NCBI GenBank assembly: GCA_934130935.1
Contig: CAKOYQ010000007.1
Coordinates: forward strand, 1 to 64,000
Length of the DNA: 64,000 bases
Reading direction: 5' to 3'
Source of the DNA: an uncultured Clostridia bacterium
GTDB lineage: Bacteria > Bacillota > Clostridia > TANB77 > CAG-508
Shown piece by piece: positions 42,105-51,999 of this stretch. Under the pieces are notes generated by a model that was given only the letters and a program-made list of their open reading frames with translations, did no database searches and had not been told where the DNA came from. Both the position numbers and the translations under genes were made by a program. Within the stretch, counting starts at the first letter, position 1. Each line of letters begins with the position of its first letter.

Positions 42105-44240
42105 TTAGTTATTTATTTTTATATCTTCTTTTCCTTTATTGCATGAGTTACAATATGGACATGCTCTGCACTCCTTGCCTTTACTTTTTGTATTTTTAAC
42201 TAAAATAGAAATTATAATTCCAGCAATAACTACTATAATAAGGAAATTTGCAATATTAAAAGTTTTGTTTTCAATTCTACTTCCAATCTGGTACACTATA
42301 GTTGCTAAAAACCAGGCAAAAATTATTTGAAAACTTACTGCTTTAAGCATTTTTCTTGTTCCGCCTAATTCTCTCTTCATTGCTCCTATTGCTCCAAAAC
42401 ATGGTGCACTGAATAAATTAAATACCATGAATGCATATGCTGATGAAGATGTAAAAAAGCTAAATATTCCACTTTTAAAAATCTGACTACCTTCTTCTAC
42501 TTCTTCTGATAACCCTGCAATTACTGACATTGAAGATATAACTTGTTCTTTTGCTACTAATCCTTGAATCGCTGATACAGTTGCTCCCCAACTATTTATT
42601 CCGAGCATTGGATAAAATATCCAAGATATTGATTTTCCTATTGTAGCTAATATGCTATTCTCTACATCTACTCCATATTCAAATTTAAATGAAAATGAAA
42701 GTAAAAACCATATAGCCACTGAACAGATTAATATTATACTTCCAGCTCTCTTTATAAATGCTATTACTTTGTCAAATACATCTTTTGCAACATATTTAAC
42801 ACTTGGTAATTTATATTCTGGAAGCTCTGATATATATGTACTACTTGTGTTTTTAAATATAAATCTTTTCATTACCATTGCACTTATAATTATTATAGTT
42901 ATTGCCAAAAAATATAATGATGCTGACACAAATCCTGATTTTTCTCCAAAAAAGTATCCAGAAAATAATGCTATAATTGGTAATTTGGCACTACATGGTA
43001 TAAATGGTGTTAATATTGTTGTCATTTCTCTTTCATCCTGATTTTCTATTATTCGCGTTCCCATTATCCCTGGTACACTGCATCCTGAACCTACTATAAA
43101 TGGTATTAAGCTTTTTCCGCTTAATCCAATCTTTCTAAATATCTTGTCCAACAATAATGCTATTCTTGACATATATCCTGTAGTCTCTAGTATTGATATA
43201 CATATAAATAAAATTATTAATTGTGGCACAAATCCCAAAACTGCTCCAACACCTGCAATTATGCCATCTACAACTAAACTATTTATCCATTCTGATGTTC
43301 CTATACTTTCTAATGCTGTTCTAACTCCATCACTAATATTATTCACTATGTCTCCTACCCAATCTACTGTAAAACTTCCTACTACTCCAACAGATAAATA
43401 ATATACCAAAAACATAATTACAATAAATATTGGGAATGCAAGCCATTTATTTAAAAAAACTTTATCTAGTTGGTCTGATATTGTTTCTTTTAATTGTTTT
43501 TTATCTACTGTTTGTTTTTTAACTTGTCCTATAAACTGATATCTTTCAGTTGCTATTGTTTCCTCTAAATCTGTATCATAATTCTGTATTAACTGTTGTT
43601 GAATATTTTTAATTTTGTATGTATTTAAATCTTCGAATCTGTCATCATTTTCTAATAATTTAACTGCAAGAAATCTTTTATGATTAATCTCTGGATGTAT
43701 CTGATTTTCAACTTGCTTTATTGCTTGCTCCATTTTTGCATCATAAATGTATAATCTGTTGGCACTTTGTGGCAACTCTATCTCCTTTATTAACTCCTCT
43801 ATACCTGTTTCTTTTAATGCTGAAATCTTTACAACCTTTGTTTCTAATATTTGTTCTAATTTTTTTTCATTTATAATTAGTCCTTTTTGCTCTAAAATAT
43901 CTGCCATATTTAGTGCTACAATTACTTTTGCATCTAGTTCTAAAAGTTGAGTTGTTAAGTATAAACTTCTTTCAAGTGACGTACTATCAACTATATTTAT
44001 AATTACATCTGGATTTTCATCAAATATAAACTTTCTGGATACCTCTTCTTCCACACTATATGGGCTTAATGAATATATTCCTGGCAAATCTGTTATTTCA
44101 TGATTTGTTCCTTTTATCTTGCCTGTTTTCTTCTCTATTGTTACTCCAGGCCAATTCCCAATTTTAGCATTCATCCCTGTTAATACATTAAATAATGTAG
44201 TTTTTCCACTATTTTGATTTCCTACCAATGCAATTTTCAT
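42105..44240 (-). CDS. feoB: Ferrous iron transporter FeoB
   Basis: The protein has 711 residues. The N-terminal G-protein domain has G1 GNQNSGKTTLFN, a G3-type DLPGIYSL and G4 NMAD. A GDI-like spacer and a membrane domain with two Gate repeats (about 270-680) follow. The C-terminus adds C-X2-C-X2-C-X2-C (CRACPYCNSC), a Cys-rich tail that in many clostridia is a separate FeoB-associated protein. It imports Fe2+. Its ATG overlaps the feoA stop by one base. Confidence 0.96.
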   Translation of the reverse strand: MKIALVGNQNSGKTTLFNVLTGMNAKIGNWPGVTIEKKTGKIKGTNHEITDLPGIYSLSPYSVEEEVSRKFIFDENPDVIINIVDSTSLERSLYLTTQLLELDAKVIVALNMADILEQKGLIINEKKLEQILETKVVKISALKETGIEELIKEIELPQSANRLYIYDAKMEQAIKQVENQIHPEINHKRFLAVKLLENDDRFEDLNTYKIKNIQQQLIQNYDTDLEETIATERYQFIGQVKKQTVDKKQLKETISDQLDKVFLNKWLAFPIFIVIMFLVYYLSVGVVGSFTVDWVGDIVNNISDGVRTALESIGTSEWINSLVVDGIIAGVGAVLGFVPQLIILFICISILETTGYMSRIALLLDKIFRKIGLSGKSLIPFIVGSGCSVPGIMGTRIIENQDEREMTTILTPFIPCSAKLPIIALFSGYFFGEKSGFVSASLYFLAITIIIISAMVMKRFIFKNTSSTYISELPEYKLPSVKYVAKDVFDKVIAFIKRAGSIILICSVAIWFLLSFSFKFEYGVDVENSILATIGKSISWIFYPMLGINSWGATVSAIQGLVAKEQVISSMSVIAGLSEEVEEGSQIFKSGIFSFFTSSSAYAFMVFNLFSAPCFGAIGAMKRELGGTRKMLKAVSFQIIFAWFLATIVYQIGSRIENKTFNIANFLIIVVIAGIIISILVKNTKSKGKECRACPYCNSCNKGKEDIKINN

Positions 44241-44500
44241 TATAACACCTCCACCTCAATTTTTTGTAAATCTTCTTTTCTAATACATAGTTCATAATCT
44301 CTTAAACTAATGTCTATTGGATCTCCCATTGGTGCAATTTTTTTTATTGTAATTTCAACTCCTCTTGTAATTCCCATATCTAATAGATGTCTTCTTATTG
44401 CTTTATTAGTTTCATTTAATTTTAGAACTCTTGCTTTTTGTCCTACACTCAACTCTGACAAATTACATTTATCTCCTGTTTTTTTCATTTTTGCTATCAT
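44240..44500 (-). CDS. feoA: Ferrous iron transport protein FeoA
   Basis: The 86-residue SH3-like protein has the FeoA pattern LSVGQKARV, RRHLLDMGITRGVEI and DISLRDYELCIRKED. FeoA assists FeoB at the membrane inner face. The reading frame begins MIAKMKKTG; the first ATG is used. Its stop shares a base with the feoB start, so the two are coupled. Confidence 0.93.
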   Translation of the reverse strand: MIAKMKKTGDKCNLSELSVGQKARVLKLNETNKAIRRHLLDMGITRGVEITIKKIAPMGDPIDISLRDYELCIRKEDLQKIEVEVL

Positions 44501-44587
44501 CTCATTCCTCCTTGTTCTAAATTATATATATTTAAATATGAAAAATCAATAGAAATATGACGAAAGTTTCATAAACCAACAAAAGAA

Positions 44588-44621
44588 AATCAAGAGAAAG
44601 CAATCTTGCAATCTCTTGATT
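44588..44621 (-). terminator. Terminator of the GNAT gene
   Basis: A 10-bp stem (AATCAAGAGA with TCTCTTGATT) with an inner GCAA/TTGC pair, followed on the minus strand by TTTCTTTTG. It lies between the GNAT stop and the feoA promoter region. Confidence 0.75.
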
Positions 44622-44636
44622 ATTTAAATCAAAATA

Positions 44637-45227
44637 TTATAATAATACGCATTGATGTTCTCTTATTTTATTAAGTTCTAAAAATTCATCTTTAGTAATG
44701 GAATATATAACTTGATTTTCCTCCAATCCCGTTTTTTCGTTAATCTTTCTGTTTCGTAATACTGCCTCTTTTTTCATTCCAAGTTTTTCTAATATCGTAG
44801 TCTTAAAATCATTTACTTGTTTATTTCCATCGTAGAATTCAGAAACTACCATATTAAAATCTTTTTCATTAAAAATATATTCCAAAACACGAGTTAAAGC
44901 TTCCTCCATATAATGTTTTTCAATAAACTTAAGTGCTATTCCAAATTTTATATTACAATATTTATTAAAATCCGAAAATTCTAGTGCATTAATATATCCT
45001 ACTACTGAATTATTTTGTTTTTCTTCTAATGCCCAAACTAATTCGTCTGCTTCATATTCATAAATATATGATGAAATCATTTTCCTTGTTTGCTCAACAC
45101 TTTGGTGAACATTATATCCCAAGCAATCTTCTAATCTTCTATCTGTAGCCAAGTTTTTATAAATATCTTCCGCATCTTCAATCTTAAATTTCCTTATTCT
45201 CAAATTTTCTGTTTCTAAATCTTTCAT
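44637..45227 (-). CDS. GNAT acetyltransferase, RimJ/RimL type
   Basis: The 196-residue protein opens with LETENLRIRKFKIEDAEDIY, the start of ribosomal-protein-type N-acetyltransferases, and has NSVVGYINALEF, FGIALKFIEKHYMEEALTRV (acetyl-CoA region) and LGMKKEAVLRNRKI. It would acetylate a protein N-terminus or small amine; the substrate is unknown. It stands alone with its own terminator. Confidence 0.85.
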   Translation of the reverse strand: MKDLETENLRIRKFKIEDAEDIYKNLATDRRLEDCLGYNVHQSVEQTRKMISSYIYEYEADELVWALEEKQNNSVVGYINALEFSDFNKYCNIKFGIALKFIEKHYMEEALTRVLEYIFNEKDFNMVVSEFYDGNKQVNDFKTTILEKLGMKKEAVLRNRKINEKTGLEENQVIYSITKDEFLELNKIREHQCVLL

Positions 45228-45375
45228 ATATTATATTACCTCCCCTATTTACTAATAGGATATAATATTATATCAGAATTAACAGTATTTTTTACAAAAA
45301 AGCTCTTTTATTTTACAAAATTCGTCTTTTCTTTATTTGTATATATGAAAATCTATCGAAAGATTGCTTTATATT

Positions 45376-46374
45376 TTAAACTACATACATTATTTCATTA
45401 TCTTTAAAATATTTATTCATTTCCTCTCGCAAAAAGACTTCTCCCTCTTTTCTTGCATATTCTTTATACATGTATTTTCCTTTTCCTCGTCCAGTCATTA
45501 ACTCTTTATTGTATAAATCTATCGCATTAGGAAAAGCTTCTGTATTTATTGCTCTATGCACATAACTATATGTCATAAATATAATTTCAAAAAAGGCTTC
45601 TTTTTTTGCTTTTGGACTTAAATTTTCAGATAAATATTTTATCAGCCCCGAATATAATTCTTTCCAATTTTCCACGAATATTACAGGTGCAATTAATATC
45701 CCTATTAAATAATCTGCTTCTACAAGTTTATTTATAGCTTGTATTCGCTTTTGTAATCTTGATGTTCCAAATTCAACTTTATTTATTATTTCTTCTGGAT
45801 TTACACTCATCCTAATAATTATCTTTCTGTTATGTTTCAACTGTAAAATATCATCAATCATATCAAATTTTGTCGGAAATGTTAAATATCCCTTTTTAGT
45901 ATCCGCAAAATTTTCAATCGTCCATACCAAATTATTTGTAATTGTGTTTTCTAAAACCAAATCACTGTTGCTTCCAATTTCAAAAGTCAAGTCTTTTTCA
46001 GAATTTTGAGACGTTTTTATTATTTTATTTAACATTTCTTCTCTGTTTACAAATAATCTCAAATATGCACATTTGTTGTAATTACAGACTAAATAACAGT
46101 ACATACACATTGCTGTACAACCTGATGATGTATATGATACAAGAAAATCTGATGTCTTATGATTTGGAACAAACTTATGCGTTTTTCTTACACCAATTAT
46201 TAAATTCCTTTTCATATCTGGAAATTCTGAATTTTGTTTTTTTCTCATTTCTTCAATATTGTTATGATTATCTATTATTATTTTAGGAACATCTGCATAT
46301 TTTTCTAATAATTCTCTACCAAGATTATAATTTTCTATTTCTTTTTCGCAATATAACGCTTTTGGTTTAAACAT
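45376..46374 (-). CDS. splB: Spore photoproduct lyase (radical SAM)
   Basis: The 332-residue protein has the radical SAM cysteine motif C-X3-C-X2-C in SSGCTAMCMYCYL (about 87-99), an upstream NLIIGVRKTHKFVPN segment typical of SplB and the late IFMTYSYVHRAIN block. The enzyme directly repairs the spore photoproduct thymine dimer after UV. Its presence suggests a spore former, or a recent ancestor that was. The start at 46374 uses GGGTGA; three codons upstream are excluded. It lies beside another repair gene, ogt. Confidence 0.87.
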   Translation of the reverse strand: MFKPKALYCEKEIENYNLGRELLEKYADVPKIIIDNHNNIEEMRKKQNSEFPDMKRNLIIGVRKTHKFVPNHKTSDFLVSYTSSGCTAMCMYCYLVCNYNKCAYLRLFVNREEMLNKIIKTSQNSEKDLTFEIGSNSDLVLENTITNNLVWTIENFADTKKGYLTFPTKFDMIDDILQLKHNRKIIIRMSVNPEEIINKVEFGTSRLQKRIQAINKLVEADYLIGILIAPVIFVENWKELYSGLIKYLSENLSPKAKKEAFFEIIFMTYSYVHRAINTEAFPNAIDLYNKELMTGRGKGKYMYKEYARKEGEVFLREEMNKYFKDNEIMYVV

Positions 46375-46429
46375 TTTTATCACCCATAATTATATTGCCC
46401 AAATTTTAAGGAAATTATAATATTTACCA

Positions 46430-46969
46430 TTATAATGCAGTACCTCGTTTTGGAACAAAAAATTTGCTCATATCATTCTTTTCTAATGTTAATAATGCAA
46501 TTTTATTTTTTATTCCTCCTCCGTAGCCTGTTAAACTTCCATTTGTCCCAACCACTCTGTGGCAAGGAATTATAATGCAAATAGGATTCCAACCAACTGC
46601 TCCTCCAACTGCTTGTGCAGACATTTTTTTCATTTTTTGCTTTTTAGCAATTATTTCTGATATATCTTTATATGTTAAAGTTTTTCCATATTCAATAGAG
46701 TTCATTATATTGATTACTTCTTGTCTAAATGGTGTTAAGTTATGTATTTTATATTCTGGTGTAAAATTAGGTTTTTCTCCGCTAAAATAAATGTCTAACC
46801 ACTTACTTGTTTCTATAAATATATCTAAATTTTTTTCCTCACAGCATAGTATGTGTTTATCAGAATCTTTAGAATCCTCAAACCATAAGCCTGTTAAGTA
46901 TTTTCCATCACTATTCATAATCATGTTTGAAAAACAGTCTGGTGTTTTGTACACATACTTATATGTCAT
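46430..46969 (-). CDS. ogt: Methylated-DNA-[protein]-cysteine S-methyltransferase
   Basis: The 179-residue protein has the alkyl-acceptor Cys in IPCHRVVG (about 140-147), followed by GSLTGYGGG, and the N-terminal domain of Ogt-type proteins. It removes alkyl groups from O6-alkylguanine, acting once per molecule. GGAAG precedes the ATG. It overlaps a flavodoxin remnant by 4 nt. Confidence 0.93.
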   Translation of the reverse strand: MTYKYVYKTPDCFSNMIMNSDGKYLTGLWFEDSKDSDKHILCCEEKNLDIFIETSKWLDIYFSGEKPNFTPEYKIHNLTPFRQEVINIMNSIEYGKTLTYKDISEIIAKKQKMKKMSAQAVGGAVGWNPICIIIPCHRVVGTNGSLTGYGGGIKNKIALLTLEKNDMSKFFVPKRGTAL

Positions 46970-47292
46970 AAAATCTTCCTTTCTTTAACTTTTCCTAATC
47001 TGGTGCACACTGATGTGAATTTTTCTCTTTTCTTATTTAATATTCCGTCAACCTCATCAGCAACATTTTTAAAGCTTACATTCATAAAATGTGTAAATAT
47101 GTATTCAACACTATTTATATCTTTTGAGTATTTGTGACAAAATTCTCTAATTGGTGCTGAAACACTAAATACCCAAATAGGAGATACTATTACTATTTTT
47201 TTATATGACTTTAAATCCATGTCTATATCTTCTATTGGCATATCCCATTTATGCATTCCATACCTTCCACACCACCAAAAGCCTGATGTATC
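46966..47292 (-). pseudogene. Flavodoxin-like protein missing its N-terminus
   Basis: The frame opens right after a stop with DTSGFWWCGRYGMHKWDMP, runs through KKIVIVSPIWVFSVSAPIRE and ends at 46966. This matches the middle and end of a clostridial flavodoxin-fold family of about 150-180 residues; the FMN-phosphate-binding N-terminus is absent. A ribosome binding site and ATG now lead into a different frame at the junction. The remnant ATG at 47256 could still start translation, but no FMN site would form. Confidence 0.75.
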
Positions 47293-47310
47293 TCATTTCT
47301 TCTCCTTCAA

Positions 47311-48006
47311 TCACACCTCTTTTAAATAATAATGTCTAATTGGTTTTAATGTATCATCTAATTCATAACAAATTGGATTACCAGTTTGTAACTCTAATTT
47401 AATAATATCTTCATCACTTATATTATCCAAATATTTTATTAATCCTCTCAAACTATTTCCATGTGCTACTATTATAATTCTTTTGCCTTTTTCTAGTTCT
47501 AGTTTTATATCTGAATTCCAATATTCTAAAACTCTTTTTATTGTATCTATAAGATTTTCTGTTTTTGGTAATTCATTTTTACTTAAGTCTTTGTACTTTT
47601 CATCATTTCCAGGGTATCTTGAATCATTTTCTTCTAATTCTGGTGGCCTTACATCTGTGCTTCTCCTCCAAAGTAATACTTGTTCAGCTCCATATTTTTC
47701 CCTTGTCTCGTCTTTATTTAATCCTTGCAATGCTCCATAATGTCTTTCATTTAGTCTCCAATTTCTTTTTATTTCTATATTTTTCTCTCCCATTTCTTTT
47801 AATATATAATCTAATGTATCTTCTGCTCTTTTTAATACTGATGTGTACGCTAAATCGAAATGAAACCCCTTTTCTTTTAATATCTTTCCAGCTTCTTTTG
47901 CCTCTTTTATTCCTTGTTCAGATAATTCTACATCAGTCCATCCTGTAAATTTGTTTTCTAAATTCCACATGCTTTGTCCATGTCTAACTAAAATTAATTT
48001 AATCAT
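47311..48006 (-). CDS. gpmA: 2,3-bisphosphoglycerate-dependent phosphoglycerate mutase
   Basis: The 231-residue histidine phosphatase-superfamily enzyme interconverts 3- and 2-phosphoglycerate in glycolysis. LVRHGQSMWN carries the phosphorylated His; ERHYGALQG and VAHGNSLRG complete the active site. The start at 48006 follows GGAGG by 8 nt. Five codons upstream are not used. Confidence 0.95.
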   Translation of the reverse strand: MIKLILVRHGQSMWNLENKFTGWTDVELSEQGIKEAKEAGKILKEKGFHFDLAYTSVLKRAEDTLDYILKEMGEKNIEIKRNWRLNERHYGALQGLNKDETREKYGAEQVLLWRRSTDVRPPELEENDSRYPGNDEKYKDLSKNELPKTENLIDTIKRVLEYWNSDIKLELEKGKRIIIVAHGNSLRGLIKYLDNISDEDIIKLELQTGNPICYELDDTLKPIRHYYLKEV

Positions 48007-48066
48007 ATACAATTCCTCCATTTTCTATTAACATAAATTTATAATAAATAGTTATACTACTTATTT

Positions 48067-50703
48067 CTATAACCAATCTCCAACTTTTTTAATATATATT
48101 TTCTTTACAATTTGAACCAAAATTACATATAGGATAGTTAATCCTGCTACTATTAAATAATATAATGGTGGCATTATTTCAAAATGAAATGAGTTAATAT
48201 TATGCAATAATATTGGTGCAAATATTGTTCCTATTATTGTAAACATTGTTAAGCAAGTTAATATTGGGTTTGCCTTTGACTGTACAAAAGGTATTTTTGC
48301 AGTACGAACAAAATGAATTATTAATGTTTCACTTATTAAACATTCGATAAACCATGCTGTTTGGAAATAACTTTCACTCACAGTTCCATTATATCCTAAT
48401 ATAAACCAAAACGCTAAAAATGCTAAAACATCTATTATTGAGCTTACTGGTCCCATTACATTCATAAATGTACCTAATCCTTTAGTATTCCATTTTCTCG
48501 GCCTTATTAAAAATTCGTCGTCAACATTATCATATGGTATTCCTATTTGAGAAAAATCATATAAAAAGTCTTGAATTAACATTTGAATCGGCAATAATGG
48601 TAAAAATGGTAAGAAAATACTTGCAATAAATATACTAAATACATCTCCAAAATCTGAGCTTAAAGCCATCTTCATATATTTTATAATATTTCCATATACC
48701 TTTCTTCCTTCTATTACTCCATTGAATATTACTTTTAAACTTTTTTCTAACAAAATAATATCACTTGCTTCCTTAGCAATGTCCGTAGCCGTATTTACAC
48801 ATATTCCCACATCAGCGTTATGTAATGATGGTGCATCATTTACTCCATCTCCCATATATCCTACCACATGTCCATTTTTTTTAAGAACTCTTATTATTCT
48901 TTCTTTTTGTAAAGGATTCATTCTAGCAAAAACATTTACTTCCTCAACTTTTTTAGCAAGTTCCTCATCTGACATATTATCAATATCTGTACCTAGTAAT
49001 ATTTTTGAATTTTCTATTCCCACCAAATTACAGATATTTTCAGTAGCATATTGGTTATCACCTGTTAAAATTTTTGTCGTTATTCCGTATTTTTTTAATT
49101 TTTTTATAGTACTTTTTACCTCTTTTTTTGGTGGGTCTAAAAATGCTACAAAACCTATAAATATCATTTCTCTTTCATCATCACTATTAAATATATCTTT
49201 TCCTCTATATTCCATTTTTGATGCTAACGCAATTACTTGCATTCCCTGTTTAGCAAGATCTTCAGCATTTTTATTGATATTTTGTATCATCTCTTGATTT
49301 AGGTCTTTATTTTCTCCATTTATTTTTACCTGATTACAACTCTTTAGTACTTCTTCTAATGCTCCTTTAGTAATTATTCTATAATGATTATCATGTTTTA
49401 CTACAACACTCACTTTTTTTCTAATATAATCAAATGGAATTTCGTCAATCTTTTCATAATCAATAATTTTTTCTTTTATTTTATGCTGAATCCCATATGT
49501 TATTACAGCTTTGTCTACTAGATTTTTCATTCCAGTACTATAATAACTATTTAAAAATGCATATTCCAATATAGATAAATCTTCTTTTCCTTCTACATTT
49601 ATGTATTTTTGCAATACAATTTTGTCTAATGTTAATGTTCCTGTTTTGTCTGTACATAATACATCTATTGCTCCCAAATTTTGTATTGCTTGAATATTTT
49701 TTACCAATGTTTTTTTCTTGGCAAGTGTTTTCGTTCCTTTAGTTAGATTAACATTTACTATCATAGGCAACATTGTTGGAGTAATTCCAACAGCAACTGA
49801 TAACGCAAATAACACTGCTTCTAATATATCTTTTCGTATAAATGCGTAAATAATAAATACTGCTATCGAAACCACGACCATGTATTTTATTAACAAATTT
49901 GTAATACCATTCATACCCTTTTCAAAATTTGTTGTTTCTCTCTTATTATCAATTTGTTTTCCCATACTTCCTAGATATGTAGAAAAACCTGTATTGATTA
50001 CCATTGCAGTTGCATCCCCACTTATTACACTTGTTCCCATCAAACATATATTTGAAAGTGAAAATATTTCATTTGAATTATTAAATTTATCTGTTTTTTC
50101 AACAGGTGCACTTTCTCCTGTAAAAACAGATTGATTTAGAAACAAGTCTTTGTTTTCTATAATCATTACATCTGCTGGAATAATAGAGCCTGCATTTAGA
50201 TGAATAATATCACCTTTTACAACTTTTTCCGTTCTTATTGATTGTTCCTTTCCATTTCTTACAACCATCGCTGTTGAAAACATTTCACTCTTTAATTTTC
50301 TATTAAATTTATACGTTGAATAATTTTGAGCAAATTTTATCATTGCACTTACAAATCCAATCGCTAAGATAATAACAGTACCTAATGTATCATCACCAAT
50401 AAATTTATTTATTATTGCTAAAACAACTAAAATTAAAATAAATTTATCTTTAAATGAATTTATAAAAAAATAAAACCATGAATGTTTATCATCTTTTACA
50501 ACAATATTTTCTCCATCTTCTTCTAATTTTTGTTCTGCTTCTTTATTTGTTAATCCTTTTTCAATATCGGTTTTAAACTCTTGTATTATTTTTTGTTTTT
50601 CTTTTTGAGCAATTTTCTTATATTTCTCTAATATTTTTTCGTCATTATTATTTATTAAATTTTTATTTTTTAATTTATTTTTTATAAAAAATAATCTAAT
50701 CAA
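48067..50703 (-). CDS. mgtA: P-type (P3B-like) Mg2+ ATPase, MgtA/MgtB type, copy 2
   Basis: The protein has 878 residues, with the TGES motif in SVFTGESAPV, phosphorylation site DKTGTLTLDK (about 349-358), GDGVNDAPS hinge and about ten membrane helices. The C-terminal region LLPIQMLIQDFLYDFSQIGIP is typical of MgtA/MgtB. It is clearly homologous to the pump at 16082-18694 but not a recent duplicate. It appears to start with TTG, with GGAG 11 nt upstream, because no early ATG exists. It imports Mg2+. Confidence 0.92.
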   Translation of the reverse strand: MIRLFFIKNKLKNKNLINNNDEKILEKYKKIAQKEKQKIIQEFKTDIEKGLTNKEAEQKLEEDGENIVVKDDKHSWFYFFINSFKDKFILILVVLAIINKFIGDDTLGTVIILAIGFVSAMIKFAQNYSTYKFNRKLKSEMFSTAMVVRNGKEQSIRTEKVVKGDIIHLNAGSIIPADVMIIENKDLFLNQSVFTGESAPVEKTDKFNNSNEIFSLSNICLMGTSVISGDATAMVINTGFSTYLGSMGKQIDNKRETTNFEKGMNGITNLLIKYMVVVSIAVFIIYAFIRKDILEAVLFALSVAVGITPTMLPMIVNVNLTKGTKTLAKKKTLVKNIQAIQNLGAIDVLCTDKTGTLTLDKIVLQKYINVEGKEDLSILEYAFLNSYYSTGMKNLVDKAVITYGIQHKIKEKIIDYEKIDEIPFDYIRKKVSVVVKHDNHYRIITKGALEEVLKSCNQVKINGENKDLNQEMIQNINKNAEDLAKQGMQVIALASKMEYRGKDIFNSDDEREMIFIGFVAFLDPPKKEVKSTIKKLKKYGITTKILTGDNQYATENICNLVGIENSKILLGTDIDNMSDEELAKKVEEVNVFARMNPLQKERIIRVLKKNGHVVGYMGDGVNDAPSLHNADVGICVNTATDIAKEASDIILLEKSLKVIFNGVIEGRKVYGNIIKYMKMALSSDFGDVFSIFIASIFLPFLPLLPIQMLIQDFLYDFSQIGIPYDNVDDEFLIRPRKWNTKGLGTFMNVMGPVSSIIDVLAFLAFWFILGYNGTVSESYFQTAWFIECLISETLIIHFVRTAKIPFVQSKANPILTCLTMFTIIGTIFAPILLHNINSFHFEIMPPLYYLIVAGLTILYVILVQIVKKIYIKKVGDWL

Positions 50704-50752
50704 TTTTTACTTATCTCCTTTTATTTAACTTTATATACAATTATTAGTATTG

Positions 50753-51301
50753 TTAATCTTTATACAGAAAACATTCTTTATCATGTGAATATATAACTCC
50801 TATAGCTTGTAAATATGAATATATTATTGTTGAACCAACAAATTTCATTCCTCGTCTTTTCAAATCTTCAGAAATTCTATCTGATAATTCAGATGTTGTT
50901 TTATTAATTTCGTAAACTATTTGGTTCCCTGTAAACTTCTTTAAATAGTTATAAAATGTTCCATATTCACTTTGTATATTTTTAAATATTTTTGCATTAT
51001 TTATACTAGCATTTATCTTTAATTTATTTCTTATTATTTTTTCGTTTGATAATAGCTCTTGTATTTTTAAACTATTATAATTGCATATTTTATCGATATT
51101 AAAATCATCATATGCCTTTTTAAAATCATTTCGTTTGTTTAAGATGCACTCCCATGAAAGTCCTGCCTGAAAAGATTCTAATACTAGCATCTCAAATAAA
51201 TATTTATCATTAAAATTAGGTCTACACCATTCTTCATCATGATATTTTACGTATAAAGGATTTCGTAAATTGCACCATTTACATCTAATTTTATCTTTCA
51301 T
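50753..51301 (-). CDS. tag: DNA-3-methyladenine glycosylase I
   Basis: The 182-residue protein is the Tag family length. The zinc site is complete: RCKWC near the start, His in VKYHDEEW and the HDKEC end. LVLESFQAGLSWECIL holds the catalytic Glu and base-pocket Trp. It removes 3-methyladenine from DNA to start base excision repair. The start at 51301 has AGGTGAG upstream; three codons further out are not used. Confidence 0.95.
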   Translation of the reverse strand: MKDKIRCKWCNLRNPLYVKYHDEEWCRPNFNDKYLFEMLVLESFQAGLSWECILNKRNDFKKAYDDFNIDKICNYNSLKIQELLSNEKIIRNKLKINASINNAKIFKNIQSEYGTFYNYLKKFTGNQIVYEINKTTSELSDRISEDLKRRGMKFVGSTIIYSYLQAIGVIYSHDKECFLYKD

Positions 51302-51331
51302 TTTGCTCACCTATGTTAACCTTAAAATTAA

Positions 51332-51372
51332 ATCTGCTTTTAATTCATATTATTTATATCATAAAAGCAGAT
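51332..51372 (-). terminator. Hairpin after the permease remnant
   Basis: ATCTGCTTTTA (51332-51342) pairs perfectly with TAAAAGCAGAT (51362-51372); the loop is A/T-rich. It lies 12 nt past the stop at 51385. Confidence 0.6.
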
Positions 51373-51384
51373 AATTAACAATAC

Positions 51385-51999
51385 TTAGTCAACTGATTTT
51401 AAGGCTTCTATCATATCAACTTTTATTAATTTTTTATTTATATAGAATTTTAATGCAAATGTAACTATATTTACAACAATAACTGGTATTATATAAGCTC
51501 CTATCCATAAACTTGGATCAAACATAACTTGGTCTGGTGGTACTATTGTTAAAATATAATTATGAAGCCATATTCCAAATAAACAACCAACAGCTATACC
51601 AATTTGTGATAATAAAATTGTTTCTCTATAAATATACATTGTTACTTCATTATCTCTAAATCCTAATACTTTAATTGTAGATAATTCTCGAATTCTTTCT
51701 TCAACATTTATATTTGTTAAATTAAATAATATAACAATAGTAAGCATTGCTGATAATATTATTAAAATAATCATAATTTTATTTAAAGAATTAACACTAG
51801 TGTTTATTTGATTATATAATGTAGTATTTTGTACTACACCTTTTACTGCTGATACATTTTCTGTGTTTTCAGTACTATTGTCTTTTAATGTAAACATATA
51901 TGCATTTGTTTTATAGTCTATGTTATATATTTTTTCATATGCATCCATAATTGCAGCTAATCTTTCAGATATAACTATTCCGTCATCATTTGGTTTAAA
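51385..51999 (-). pseudogene. C-terminal remnant of an FtsX-type ABC permease
   Basis: About 205 codons remain, opening with FKPNDDGIVISERLAAIMDAY and ending in an FtsX domain with three or four membrane helices and LSTIKVLGFRDNEVTMY, which is typical of MacB/FtsX-like exporters. The N-terminal half, first membrane helix and most of the outer domain are missing. There is no ribosome binding site. It begins right where the larC remnant ends, and the two frames overlap. Confidence 0.82.

Noticed and set aside
41167..42108. A 313-codon plus-strand ORF
   Set aside because: It is the shadow of the minus-strand RNA m5C methyltransferase, which has all family motifs. The plus frame has no motif or ribosome binding site.
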